Below are positions 48,992 through 58,239 of a stretch of DNA of 64,000 bases, piece after piece. The stretch comes from JBEVOS01 sp044226655. Lineage in GTDB: Bacteria > Pseudomonadota > Alphaproteobacteria > Caulobacterales > Aquidulcibacteraceae. The position numbers were made by a program, and so were the translations under genes. Below the pieces are notes generated by a model. The model was not told the origin of the DNA. It ran no database searches and saw only the letters and a program-made list of their open reading frames with translations. The stretch lies in NCBI GenBank assembly GCA_044226655.1, contig JBGAGO010000005.1:206652-270651 (forward strand), written 5' to 3'. The stretch's first letter is position 1. Each line of letters starts with the position of its first letter.

Positions 48992-51900
48992 CGCTGTCGG
49001 ATCTCTCCGTCCGCAGGCCCGTCCTGGCGACGGTGTTTGCGCTGATCATCATCGCCTTCGGCCTGGTTTCCTTCACCCGGCTGCCTTTGCGCGAATTGCC
49101 CGACGTCGACCGGCCGATCGTGTCGATCACGGCGTCTTATGCCGGCGCTTCCTCGCAGGTCGTGGAATCCCAAGTCACGCGCATCATCGAGGATCAGCTT
49201 TCGGGCATCGAAGGCATCGACGCGATCAACGCCACGAGCCGCGACGGCCGCTCCACGATCAGCATCGAATTCGATCTCGGCCGCGATCTTGAAGCCGCGG
49301 CCAACGATGTGCGCAACGCCGTCTCGCGCGCGCGCGCGCAATTGCCGGTCGATATGGATGAGCCGGTGATCCAGAAGGCCGACGCCGACGCTGATCCGAT
49401 CATCTGGTATTCGCTCGCGTCCACCAGCCTCGATCAGATGGCGCTGACCGATTTCGCGGACCGCTACATGGTCGATCAGCTGTCGATCATCGATGGCGTG
49501 GCCAGCGTGCGACTGGGCGCGGCGCGCGCCTCGCTTAAGATTTGGCTCGACACCAATGCGCTCGCCGCGCGCGGGCTGACGGTCGATGATGTCGAGACCG
49601 CGCTGCGCGCGCAGAACGTGGAATCGCCCGCCGGCTATGTGCAAGGCGTGCAGCGCGATTATCAGGTGCGGATCGTGCGCGCGTTCCAAACGCCGGAAGA
49701 GTTCGCGCGCCTGCCCTTGCGGGCGTCGACCGATCCGAGCCAGCCGGTCGTGCGTCTTGGCGATGTGGCCCGCATCGAGATGGCGCCGGAGGAAACCCGC
49801 CGGATTTTCCGCAGCAATGGCGTCAACATGGTGGGCTTGGGCATCGTGCGCCAATCCCAATCGAACGCGCTGGATGTGGGCCGCCGGGTGAAGGCGAAAG
49901 CCGCGGAGATTCAGCGCAATCTGCCGCCCGGCACGCAGCTGATCCTGACCTTCGATTCCACGGTCTTCATCGACCGCGCGATCCAGCGCGTGGCGCAGAC
50001 TCTGTTTGAATCGACCGTACTCGTCGTGCTGGTGATCTATCTCTTCCTGGGCTCGTGGCGCGCGGCGTTCATTCCCGCCGCGGTGATCCCGGTGTGCTTG
50101 ATCGGCGCTTTCGCCGTGCTGGCCGTGTGCGGGTTCACGATCAATCTCTTGACGTTGCTGGCGCTGGTGCTGGCGATCGGGCTGGTGGTCGACGATTCCA
50201 TTGTCGTGCTCGAAAACGCGCAACGGCGCATCGACACTTTGGGCGAGCCGCCGACGATGGCGGCGATCCGCGGCACGCGGCAGGTGTTCTTCGCCATCGT
50301 GGCGACGACGGCCGTGCTGGTGGCGGTGTTCGCGCCGCTCTTGTTCGTGGGCGGCTATGTCGGGCGCCTCTTTATCGAACTGGCCGTGACGGTGGCGGGC
50401 GTCATCATCATCTCGGCGTTCGCGGCGCTCTCGCTGTCGCCGATGATGTGCTCGAAGCTGCTGAAATCGGCGCGTCAGGAAACCAAGCTCCACCATTTTG
50501 TCGAGCAGGTGCTGGGCGCCGTGCGCACCGCTTATCGGCAATCGCTGGAAGCGGCGCTCAATTTCAAGCCGATGGTCTACGCGCTCTTCGCCGTGATGAT
50601 CGCGTGCGGCGGCGTGCTGTTCTTCTCGCTGTCGTCGGAACTCACGCCGCCGGAGGACCGCGGCAATCTCGTCGTCCAGATCGACGCGCCGGAAGGCTCA
50701 GGCTTCGACTACACCAGCCGGGTGGTGTCGCAGGTCGAGCAGATATTGATGGAATATGTGCGCTCCGGCGAAGTGGAGCGTTTTCTCCTGGTCGCGCCTG
50801 GGTTCTCAGATCAGGGCACCAACCGCTTTTCGAGCGCGCAGGGCCGCGTCTTCCTGGCGCCTTGGGAAAAGCGCCATCGCCCGGGTTCGAAATTCGAGCA
50901 GGAGCTCAATCAGCGCCTCGGCCAGATTCCCGGCGCCGTGATCCGCGCGCGCATGCTGAGCGCGTTTTCGAGCGGCAATAATGGCGGCGGCGACGCAGCT
51001 TCGATCACGCTTCTGGGCTCGAACTATTCCGATATCGCCGCCGTCGCCGACCGCATCATCGCGCGGGCGCGCACGGAAAACCCCAACATCATCCGTCCAC
51101 GCGCCAATTACGATCCAAGTTCGCCGCGCGTGCTCGTGCAGATCGACCGCGAGCGCGCGGCTGCGCTCGGCGTGTCGGTGCAGGCGATCGGGCGCACGCT
51201 GGAAGCGACGATGGGCTCGCGCCGCGTCAACACGATCAGCGAGAACGGCAAGGAATATTACGTCTATATGCAGGCCGAGCGCGACGAGCGCTCTGACATT
51301 CAGGATCTGACCAACAAATATGTCCGCTCGGACCGCACGGGCGAACTCATCCCGCTGTCGACGGTGGTGAGCTATCAGACCTTGGGCGACACGTCCGAGC
51401 GGCGCCGCTTCAATCGGCAGGCCGCGATCACCATCGGCGCGTCGATCCCGGCGTCCTATGCGGTCGGCGATGCGCTCAACTGGTTCGAACACACGGCGCG
51501 CCAGGAAATCGGCCAGCGCCCGATCAGCATCGACTGGACGGGCCAGGCGCGGCAGTTCAAACAGGCCTCGGGGGCAATCGGCTTTGCGTTCGGGTTTGCG
51601 CTGCTCGTTGTCTTCCTCGTGCTGGCCGCGCAATTCGAGAGCTTCGTGCACCCGCTGGTGATCATGCTCACCGTGCCGCTCGCGCTGGCGGGCGGGTTGT
51701 TCGGGCTCTTCCTCTTCAACAACACGCTCAACATCTACAGCCAGATCGGGCTCATCATTCTAATCGCGCTGGCGGCCAAGAACGGGATTCTGCTCGTCGA
51801 GTTCGCAAACCAATTGCGCGACGAGGGGCGCACGGTGCGCGAAGCGATCATCGAAGCCGCCGAAATCCGCGTGCGCCCGATCCTGATGACATCGATCGCC

Positions 51901-52125
51901 ACCATCGCCGGATCGGTGCCGCTTATCATCGGCCATGGCGCGGGCGCGGAAAGCCGGATGACGATCGGCGTCGTCATCTTCTTCGGCATTTTCGTGGCGA
52001 CGCTGATGACGCTGTTCGTCGTGCCGGTGTTCTACGATCTCCTGGCGCGCTACACGCGCTCGCCTGAGCACACCGCGCGCGAGATCGAAGCCTATGAGCA
52101 GGGCGCGACGCAGGCGGCCGAGTAA
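48988..52125 (+). CDS. RND efflux pump inner-membrane permease
   Basis: 1045 residues, AcrB/MexB-type size. Twelve-helix RND layout with SVRRPVLATVFALIIIAFGL at the start, a large periplasmic loop (SYAGASSQVVESQVTRIIED), the proton-relay aspartates in LAIGLVVDDSIVVLENAQRR, and ALAAKNGILLVEFANQLRDE. It is driven by the proton gradient and exports small molecules, possibly drugs or detergents. It may belong to the subgroup without Asp-rich metal sites; I see no heavy-metal signature. Coupled to the adaptor gene. No local regulator gene is seen. Confidence 0.95.
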   Translation: MTLSDLSVRRPVLATVFALIIIAFGLVSFTRLPLRELPDVDRPIVSITASYAGASSQVVESQVTRIIEDQLSGIEGIDAINATSRDGRSTISIEFDLGRDLEAAANDVRNAVSRARAQLPVDMDEPVIQKADADADPIIWYSLASTSLDQMALTDFADRYMVDQLSIIDGVASVRLGAARASLKIWLDTNALAARGLTVDDVETALRAQNVESPAGYVQGVQRDYQVRIVRAFQTPEEFARLPLRASTDPSQPVVRLGDVARIEMAPEETRRIFRSNGVNMVGLGIVRQSQSNALDVGRRVKAKAAEIQRNLPPGTQLILTFDSTVFIDRAIQRVAQTLFESTVLVVLVIYLFLGSWRAAFIPAAVIPVCLIGAFAVLAVCGFTINLLTLLALVLAIGLVVDDSIVVLENAQRRIDTLGEPPTMAAIRGTRQVFFAIVATTAVLVAVFAPLLFVGGYVGRLFIELAVTVAGVIIISAFAALSLSPMMCSKLLKSARQETKLHHFVEQVLGAVRTAYRQSLEAALNFKPMVYALFAVMIACGGVLFFSLSSELTPPEDRGNLVVQIDAPEGSGFDYTSRVVSQVEQILMEYVRSGEVERFLLVAPGFSDQGTNRFSSAQGRVFLAPWEKRHRPGSKFEQELNQRLGQIPGAVIRARMLSAFSSGNNGGGDAASITLLGSNYSDIAAVADRIIARARTENPNIIRPRANYDPSSPRVLVQIDRERAAALGVSVQAIGRTLEATMGSRRVNTISENGKEYYVYMQAERDERSDIQDLTNKYVRSDRTGELIPLSTVVSYQTLGDTSERRRFNRQAAITIGASIPASYAVGDALNWFEHTARQEIGQRPISIDWTGQARQFKQASGAIGFAFGFALLVVFLVLAAQFESFVHPLVIMLTVPLALAGGLFGLFLFNNTLNIYSQIGLIILIALAAKNGILLVEFANQLRDEGRTVREAIIEAAEIRVRPILMTSIATIAGSVPLIIGHGAGAESRMTIGVVIFFGIFVATLMTLFVVPVFYDLLARYTRSPEHTAREIEAYEQGATQAAE

Positions 52126-52128
52126 AGC

Positions 52129-52605
52129 TCAGCGCGCCGTTTCGATTTGCAGGAACGTGATCAGATCGTGGCGATCCTTCTCGTTCGGCACGCCGGGGAA
52201 GCTCATGCGGTTGCCGGGCAGGAAGGTGCGCGGATTGGTGAGCCAATGATCGAGATGATCGTCATCCCAGGCGAAGCCCGCGTTCTTCACCGCATCTGAA
52301 TAGTTGAAATCCGGCGCGGTCCCGACAGGACGGCCGAACAGGCCATGCAGATTGGGGCCGACCCGGTTGCCGCCATCGGCGGTGAAGGTGTGGCAGGACC
52401 GGCATTGCGCGGCGACGCGGCGGCCATTGGCGTAATCGCCTTCATTATAAGGCGCCGGCAGCGCGGCGACGCGCGCGGTGATTTCGTCGGGCGTCAGCTC
52501 CGCGCTTGGCGCGGGCGCGGCGGACGAGCCCGTCGCGCTCGGCGCGGACGGACCGCACGCAGCGAGGCCCACAAGAGCTGCTGCCAGAAGCGCGCTGCGG
52601 ATCAT
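52129..52605 (-). CDS. Lipoprotein cytochrome c
   Basis: 158 residues. Lipobox at LVGLAACGPS, so the protein is lipid-anchored; then a low-complexity Ser/Ala/Pro linker and a class I cytochrome c domain. Heme binding CRSCHTF (CxxCH), GGNRVGPNLHGLFGRPVGTA, and the axial methionine in FLPGNRMSFPGVP. It resembles membrane-tethered cytochrome c552/c556 (CycM-like) that carries electrons to a terminal oxidase. ATG 52605 after GGGGGAT. It converges on the RND permease gene, three bases apart. Confidence 0.93.
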   Translation of the reverse strand: MIRSALLAAALVGLAACGPSAPSATGSSAAPAPSAELTPDEITARVAALPAPYNEGDYANGRRVAAQCRSCHTFTADGGNRVGPNLHGLFGRPVGTAPDFNYSDAVKNAGFAWDDDHLDHWLTNPRTFLPGNRMSFPGVPNEKDRHDLITFLQIETAR

Positions 52606-52696
52606 GCCGATATCCCCCGATCTTGCGGCGCAAACCAAGCGCCTCCCCTCTTGGCCGCGCAAGGCGACAGAGCGCCGCGAATGCTTCGCGTGCGCG

Positions 52697-52769
52697 TGCC
52701 GCCAGAGGGACTCGAACCCCCGACCCCCTGATTACAAATCAGGTGCTCTACCAGCTGAGCTATGGCGGC
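52697..52769 (-). tRNA. tRNA-Thr (TGT)
   Basis: Acceptor GCCGCCA pairs with TGGCGGC; anticodon stem CCTGA/TCAGG encloses TTTGTAA, anticodon TGT. T-loop TTCGAGT. CCA is not encoded: the bases after the discriminator A read CGC. The other four tRNAs in the window encode CCA. Confidence 0.95.
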
Positions 52770-52827
52770 GCGGGGGCCGTTTTGCCGCGTTTCGCCCGCT
52801 AGCGGAAGAGCGTGGCGAGGCGGCGCG

Positions 52828-53610
52828 TCAGCCTTTCGGTCGGCCCACCGCGGCCGCGCGGCGCGCCAATTCCTCTTGGGCCTTCAAATGCGAAAGCAGC
52901 GGGAAGAGGCCCGCCATCAGACCGAGCGCCATGCCGTCAAAGCCCTCGCGATAGCCCTTGCGCGCGACATAGGCTTTCCAGAACCGGGAGAACACGCGGC
53001 GCACCGCGCGCGCGCGTGGCCCGGCGTCGCCCTTGTCGGCGAGATCGAGCGCGGCAAGATCGGAATAGCGGTTGAGTTTGGCGATGACGGCCGCGATGTC
53101 GGCATAGACATAGTGCTGCATCGGCGCTTTCAGATGCGCGCGCGCGCCGCTGAACGTGATGGTGGGATGCACGCGCTCGCGGCCCCAATGCTTGGCGCCT
53201 TTGCGAAACAGGCAGGCCTTGGCCTTCGTGCCGTTATAGGCGCCCCAGCCGAAGTCGACACGCCGGCCGCCAATGTGATTGTCGAACGGGACGACGAACA
53301 CATCCGCCTGCGGGACAGCGAGCACGGCGCGAATTTCGGCGGCCAAGGCGGGCGTGACGCGCTCATCCGCGTCGAGTTCGAGCACGAAGGGCCCCTGGGC
53401 GGCCTCGATCGCGGCGTTGCGGCGGTCGCCCTCGATCTCCCAAGCGCCCTCGATGACGCGCGCGCCGGCGGCGCGGGCGATCGCTGCGCTCGCATCGGTC
53501 GATCTGTCGAGCAGGACGACGATTTCGTCGGCGAAGGCGGCGCTCGCCAAACATTCGGGCAGATTGGCTGCCTCATTGCGCACGCAGAGCGCTGCGGTGA
53601 GTTGGGTCAT
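52828..53610 (-). CDS. Family 2 glycosyltransferase (WaaE/KdtX-like)
   Basis: 260 residues, GT-A fold. N-terminal nucleotide-sugar site TQLTAALCVRNEAANLPECL, then EIVVLLDRSTDASAAIARAA and the DxD metal motif in FVLELDADERVTPALA. Members such as WaaE and KdtX add a glucose to the lipopolysaccharide core. The C-terminus has HYVYADIAAVIAKLNRYSDL, and RRVFSRFWKAYVARKGYREG. ATG 53610 is the family start; the open frame continues antisense through the patatin gene but has no support. Divergent from the patatin gene. Confidence 0.9.
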   Translation of the reverse strand: MTQLTAALCVRNEAANLPECLASAAFADEIVVLLDRSTDASAAIARAAGARVIEGAWEIEGDRRNAAIEAAQGPFVLELDADERVTPALAAEIRAVLAVPQADVFVVPFDNHIGGRRVDFGWGAYNGTKAKACLFRKGAKHWGRERVHPTITFSGARAHLKAPMQHYVYADIAAVIAKLNRYSDLAALDLADKGDAGPRARAVRRVFSRFWKAYVARKGYREGFDGMALGLMAGLFPLLSHLKAQEELARRAAAVGRPKG

Positions 53611-53721
53611 TTGGCGCTTGATAGGGCGCCGCGGCGGCGGGCGCCACGCGTCACAGAGAGGGGGTGGCGCGCGGTTTCGCGGGCGAATAGACGTGGCGTC
53701 CAGGAGGAGGCGGGGCTCGGC

Positions 53722-55026
53722 ATGGCCGCAAAACTCAAGCTGGAAGAGCACCTGTTCGGCGCGGGGCCGAAGCGCGTTTTGTCGATCGACGGCGGCGGCG
53801 TGCGGGGCATGCTGGCGGCCGGCATTCTGGGCGAGATCGAGCGCCGTCTGGCGCGCCGCTCGGGCGATCCCGATTTCCGCTTGTGCGATTATTTCGACCT
53901 GATCGGCGGCACGTCCACAGGCTCGATCATCGCGGCGGGCCTGGCCATGGGCATGAGCGTCGCGGCCATCAAGGAACTTTACTACCAGCTCATCCCCGAA
54001 GTGTTTTCGCACCAAGGCGGCGGCGATGGCGTGCGCAAGCCGCGCTTCGATTCCACGCGGCTCGAGAACGCTTTGCAGACCGTGCTGGGCGATCATGAAC
54101 TCGGCTCGCCGGCGTTGCGCACGGGCTTTGCGGTGTTCGCCAAGCGCATCGATACGGGGGCGGCGTGGACGCTCACCAACAATCCGCGCAGCGTCTATTG
54201 GGAAGGCCCGCCCGGCGGCTTCCCGAACAAGCGCTTCCTGCTGCGCAAGCTGGTGCTGGCGAGCGCGGCGGCGCCGACCTTCTTTGAAGAGCGCACGATC
54301 AAACTCACCTCGGAGAATGAGCCCGCTCCGCCCGGCGCGGACGTGCAGGGCGAGTTCGTCGATGGCGGGGTGGCCGCGCTCAACGATCCGAGCCTGCAAT
54401 TGCTCAAGATCGCGACGCTCAAGCCCTACGGCTTTTCCTGGCCGAGCGGCGATGACCGGCTGATGATGATCTCGATCGGCACCGGCTATTGGCGGCCGTG
54501 CGTGGTGCGCGAAGAGCTGAAGCACTCGCCGCTCTTCATGGTGGCGCCGGCGGCGGCGCAGGCCGTGGAGGCGCTCAAGGCCATGATCCACGACGCCTCG
54601 CTCAACACGCTGGTGACGATGCAATCCCTGTCGTCGCCGCCGAAGCCGTGGCGCATCAACAGCGAAATTCTCGACATGCGCGGCGCGCACATTTCGCCCG
54701 TGCCGGTGCTGCATTTCCAGCGCTTCGATGCGCGGCTCGACGAGCCCAAGGAAATGTCGCGCCTGGGCCTTATCTACGATGACGCAACGATGACGGCGTT
54801 CCGCGATATGGCGACGAGCGACAACATCGTGCTGGCCAATCTGCACGAGGTCGGGCGCAGCGCGGCCGAGGATTATTTCAAATCCGCCAAGGGCGAGCCG
54901 AACTGGGAAAGCGCGATCTTCCCCGCGCGTTTCGATCCGCTGCATTTCACCGGGCCGCAGCAAGGCCGCCCGCGCAGCAATCTCGAAGCGATGTCGCGTC
55001 TGTTCTCTACGTCACAGCGCAAATGA
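53722..55026 (+). CDS. Patatin-like phospholipase (second paralogue)
   Basis: 434 residues, clearly related to the patatin at 33962-35176 along the whole length. Oxyanion loop LSIDGGGVRGMLAAGILG, nucleophile S65 in GGTSTGSII, catalytic D214 in FVDGGVAALNDP. The shared FAKRIDTGAAWTLTNNPRS segment and the C-terminal ASLNTLVTMQSL part mark a common subfamily. No signal peptide. Upstream it is divergent from a glycosyltransferase; downstream by about 100 bases is a muramidase-like gene. Here it lacks TIR and SLOG partners. Confidence 0.92.
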   Translation: MAAKLKLEEHLFGAGPKRVLSIDGGGVRGMLAAGILGEIERRLARRSGDPDFRLCDYFDLIGGTSTGSIIAAGLAMGMSVAAIKELYYQLIPEVFSHQGGGDGVRKPRFDSTRLENALQTVLGDHELGSPALRTGFAVFAKRIDTGAAWTLTNNPRSVYWEGPPGGFPNKRFLLRKLVLASAAAPTFFEERTIKLTSENEPAPPGADVQGEFVDGGVAALNDPSLQLLKIATLKPYGFSWPSGDDRLMMISIGTGYWRPCVVREELKHSPLFMVAPAAAQAVEALKAMIHDASLNTLVTMQSLSSPPKPWRINSEILDMRGAHISPVPVLHFQRFDARLDEPKEMSRLGLIYDDATMTAFRDMATSDNIVLANLHEVGRSAAEDYFKSAKGEPNWESAIFPARFDPLHFTGPQQGRPRSNLEAMSRLFSTSQRK

Positions 55027-55130
55027 GCGAAGGCAGGCTCCTCGATTAGGTCTGGTTTGCCTGTGCGCCAGAGGTTAACGGTTGGCCCAAGCAGATTTGG
55101 TCTGAGAACGGGCCGCGAAGGGGACATGGG

Positions 55131-56627
55131 ATGAGCTTCTGGGATTCGGTTTTCCAGGTGATCTTCGGCCGCCGGGCCAGCACGCCGGCCCGTCCTTCGC
55201 CGCCCGCGCCGCCGCCCGTGCAACGCGCGCCTTCGCCGCCGCCGGCCGCGCCGCGCGCGCCCCCGCCGCCGCCGGCAGCGCCAGCCGAACCGCCGGTGTC
55301 GGTCAGCCCATTGCCGCCGGCCGCGCCTTTGCCGACGCCGCCCGCGCCGCCGCCTCTGCAACCGACGCCGACGCCCGTCGGCCCGCAATTCACGCCGCCG
55401 CCGGGCTTCACGCTCGATGGGCTGCGCGCGCAGGATGCAAGCCATCTGAGCGCCGCGCAGATCGACGCGCTCGCGCAATCGCTGGGCGTTGAAGCCGCCG
55501 CGCTGCGCGCGGTCATTCAGGTCGAGAGCGCGGGCGCCGGGTTCTCGAACGGCAAGCCGCTGATCCTGTTCGAGCCGTTCTGGTTCAGCCAGGCGACGGG
55601 CGGGCGCTATGATTCATCGAACCCCGCCGTCTCGCAGCCCACGATCCGCAGCACCGATCTCGGCGGCACGCAGACGGCGCGTTGGGCGAAGGTCACGGAA
55701 GCCTATGATCTCGATCCGGCCGCAGCCCTCGGCGCGACCAGCTGGGGCGCATTCCAGACGCCCGGCCGATATTTCGCCGCGTGCGGCTATCCGAGCGTCT
55801 ATGCCTTTGTGCAGGACGTTTCGATTTCGGAGGCGCGGCAATTGGCGGCGTTCGAGCGCTATCTGCGCAGCCAGAGCCTCGTCGACGCGCTGAAGAACAA
55901 GGATTGGGCTGCGTTTGCGCGCGGCTATGAAGGCGAAGCGGGCGCGGGCCAATACGCCAATGCGCTTTCGGCCGCCTACGCGCAGATCGCACGCACGCAA
56001 GGCGGGGCCGCCAATTTCGTCGATAGCCTCATGGCCGAAACGCGCGCCGCGCTGTCCGATTCCGATTTCGGCGCGGTGGCGCAGCGGCTGGGCTGCGAAG
56101 CGGCGGCGATCAAAGCGGTGGTGCAAGTCGAAGCCGGCGCGAGCGGGTTCGGCTCCGATGGACGCCCGCTCATTCTCTATGAACCGCACATCTTCTCGCG
56201 GCTCACGCAGCACCGCTTCGATGGCTCCAATCCCAACGTGTCCTATCCGAACTGGGATTCGACGCGTTATCCCGGCACGCAGGCGGGCCGTTATAATCAG
56301 CTGCGCGAAGCCTATGGCCTCGATCCGGAATCGGCCGTCGCGTCCGCGAGCTACGGGCTCTTCCAAATTCTCGGTTCGAACTATGCGCGCTGCGGCTTCG
56401 CGAGCGCGACGGCGTTCGTGGCCGATATGGCTAAGAGCCATGCGCGCCAATTGGCGGCGTTTGAAGCCTTCGTGCGCTCGGGCGGCCTCGCCGACGAGTT
56501 GCAGCGCAAGGATTGGGAAGGCTTCGCCCGCGGCTATAACGGGCCGGGCCAAGTCGAGCGCTATGGCCGTCTGCTGCGCGAGGCCTATGCGCGCATCACC
56601 GGCACGCCGGCGACGCCCACCTCCTAA
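55131..56627 (+). CDS. Tandem N-acetylmuramidase-domain protein
   Basis: 498 residues. A Pro/Ala-rich segment of about 85 residues follows MSFWDSVFQVIFGRRASTPA. Then come two copies of the N-acetylmuramidase domain (PF11860-type): copy 1 about 110-285 (AAALRAVIQVESAGAGFSNG, FEPFWFSQATGGRYDSS, ATSWGAFQTPGRYF) and copy 2 about 300-490 (AAIKAVVQVEAGASGFGSDG, YEPHIFSRLTQHRFDGS, ASYGLFQILGSNYA). The catalytic Glu candidates are in QVESAG and QVEAGA. There is no signal peptide, as in phage-type endolysins needing a holin or other export. The Pro-rich linker resembles cell-wall-spanning regions. It converges on the amidase gene by four bases. Confidence 0.87.
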   Translation: MSFWDSVFQVIFGRRASTPARPSPPAPPPVQRAPSPPPAAPRAPPPPPAAPAEPPVSVSPLPPAAPLPTPPAPPPLQPTPTPVGPQFTPPPGFTLDGLRAQDASHLSAAQIDALAQSLGVEAAALRAVIQVESAGAGFSNGKPLILFEPFWFSQATGGRYDSSNPAVSQPTIRSTDLGGTQTARWAKVTEAYDLDPAAALGATSWGAFQTPGRYFAACGYPSVYAFVQDVSISEARQLAAFERYLRSQSLVDALKNKDWAAFARGYEGEAGAGQYANALSAAYAQIARTQGGAANFVDSLMAETRAALSDSDFGAVAQRLGCEAAAIKAVVQVEAGASGFGSDGRPLILYEPHIFSRLTQHRFDGSNPNVSYPNWDSTRYPGTQAGRYNQLREAYGLDPESAVASASYGLFQILGSNYARCGFASATAFVADMAKSHARQLAAFEAFVRSGGLADELQRKDWEGFARGYNGPGQVERYGRLLREAYARITGTPATPTS

Positions 56628-58048
56628 AGCGGCGGGCGCTTGCCGGCCCAGGGCTGGGCTTCTTCGAGTTCGGCGGCGAGGCGCAACAAAGTGTGCTCCT
56701 CGCCGTAGCGGCCGGTGAACATCGCGCCGACTGGCAGATCGTCGTTCGTCCAATGGAGCGGGACGGACATCGAAGGCTGGCCGGTGAGATTGTACATCGC
56801 CGTGAACGGGCTGAACGCGCCGATCTCGCGGCCAAAGCGCTGCGGGTCGTCGAGGCCCAAAAGGCCAAGCGCGACCGGCGGCTTGGCCGTCACCGGCTGC
56901 AGGATGAGGTCATAGCTTTCCATGAAGCGCGCCATGGCGAGCGCCTGGCGCTGCATAGCGAGATCGGCGAAGGCGAGATCCTTGGCGGTGCGCGACACGC
57001 CGAGCACGCGATAGCCCGCCGTCACGATCTCCAATTCACCCTCTTCGAATTTCTTGCCGCGCGCCTCTTCCCAGACGTCGAGATCGCGCGCGACGCAGGC
57101 GGCTATCGCCGTCAGCACGGCGGGCCCGGCCTCCGGCAGGAAGGGCAGATCGGTTTCTTCGACCCGATGGCCGAGGCGTTCGCAAAGCTTGGCCGCGCCC
57201 TCGATCGCCGCCGCGACCTCAGGATCGATGGGAACGCCGCTGGGCGCTTTGGTCGAGAACGCGATGCGCAATTTTGGCGGCGGCGTGTCGAGATAATCGA
57301 GAAAGCCGTTGGGCAGCGTAGGAGCAGCGCCCACGCGCATGCCGGGCTCGGCGCCCTCGACGGCGTCGAGCAGGGCCGCGCTGTCGCGCACGCTGCGCGA
57401 GACGGCGAACACGGTCGACATGCCGAGCCAGCCATCGGTGACGCGCGGTCCCATCGGCACGCGTGCGCGCGACGGTTTTAGGCCGAAGACGCCGCACATC
57501 GCTGCAGGAATGCGGATCGAGCCGCCGCCATCCGAGGCTTGCGCAAGCGGCAGGACGCCAGCTGAGACCACCGCCGCCGCGCCGCCCGAAGAGCCGCCCG
57601 CGATGCGACCCGGCGCCCAGGGATTGCTGGTCTTGCCGGTGAGATTGTTTTCGGTCGTCGTCGTGAGGCCGAGCTCCGGAGAGGTCGTCGAGCCGAAAAT
57701 CGCCAGGCCCGCGCGCTTGAAGCGCTTGGCGAGCGTGCCGTCTTCCTTGGAGACATTGCCGAGCCAGGCGCGGCTGCCATTGGTGAGCGGGGCGCCTTCG
57801 ACCATGACGTTGAGGTCCTTCGTCATGAACGGAACGCCCGTGAACGGACCCTCCGGCAGGCCCGCCTTGATCTGCGCGCGCGCCAGATGCTCGAAGCGGT
57901 GGGCGAGCGCGTTGATCTTCGGATTGACCGCCTCCAGGCGCGCCAAGGCCGCATCGAGCAAATCGTCGGCGCTCGCCTCTTTCTTGCGGACAAGCTCGGC
58001 GAGGCCGAGAGCGTCGCGGCGCGTATAATCTTCGTATGAGAGGGCCAT
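56624..58048 (-). CDS. Amidase (amidase signature family)
   Basis: 474 residues. Catalytic Lys in GVPFMTKDLNVMVEG, the Ser-rich segment IAGGSSGGAAAVVSAG with cis-Ser, and the nucleophile in DGGGSIRIPAAMCGVFGLKP; together the Ser-cisSer-Lys triad. Hydrolyses amides of unknown type; related enzymes include aryl-acylamidases and 6-aminohexanoate-cyclic-dimer hydrolases. C-terminal INALAH and SVPLHWTNDDLPVGAMFTGR fit the latter. Start ATG 58048 (MALSYEDYTRRDALG). Stands alone. Confidence 0.92.
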   Translation of the reverse strand: MALSYEDYTRRDALGLAELVRKKEASADDLLDAALARLEAVNPKINALAHRFEHLARAQIKAGLPEGPFTGVPFMTKDLNVMVEGAPLTNGSRAWLGNVSKEDGTLAKRFKRAGLAIFGSTTSPELGLTTTTENNLTGKTSNPWAPGRIAGGSSGGAAAVVSAGVLPLAQASDGGGSIRIPAAMCGVFGLKPSRARVPMGPRVTDGWLGMSTVFAVSRSVRDSAALLDAVEGAEPGMRVGAAPTLPNGFLDYLDTPPPKLRIAFSTKAPSGVPIDPEVAAAIEGAAKLCERLGHRVEETDLPFLPEAGPAVLTAIAACVARDLDVWEEARGKKFEEGELEIVTAGYRVLGVSRTAKDLAFADLAMQRQALAMARFMESYDLILQPVTAKPPVALGLLGLDDPQRFGREIGAFSPFTAMYNLTGQPSMSVPLHWTNDDLPVGAMFTGRYGEEHTLLRLAAELEEAQPWAGKRPPL

Positions 58049-58239
58049 GGGCGTTCCTTCCAGGCCGTCAGCCTATCAGGAGGCGCCCGCGCGGCAACGC
58101 CCCTTGGCGCGGGCGGCGGAACGCCCTAGATGGGGCCGCCTAAGGAGCAGCCGATGCGGCGAATGTGAAGATGTGCGATCGACCAGGCCGGCGCTGAGTG
58201 CGGCGGCCTCTCCACGTCTTCCAGCATTAAAGGTCCCGC

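Noticed and set aside
48868..50541. Minus-strand frame of 557 codons inside the RND permease
   Set aside because: His/Arg/Asp-rich shadow of the conserved pump gene.
53611..54963. 5' extension of the glycosyltransferase frame through the patatin gene
   Set aside because: The family start is at 53610; the extension is antisense to a conserved patatin and has shadow composition.
53722..55026. Second patatin as a CBASS effector
   Set aside because: No CD-NTase, TIR, SLOG or other CBASS partner beside it, so calling a defence operon here is not supported; listed only as a paralogue.
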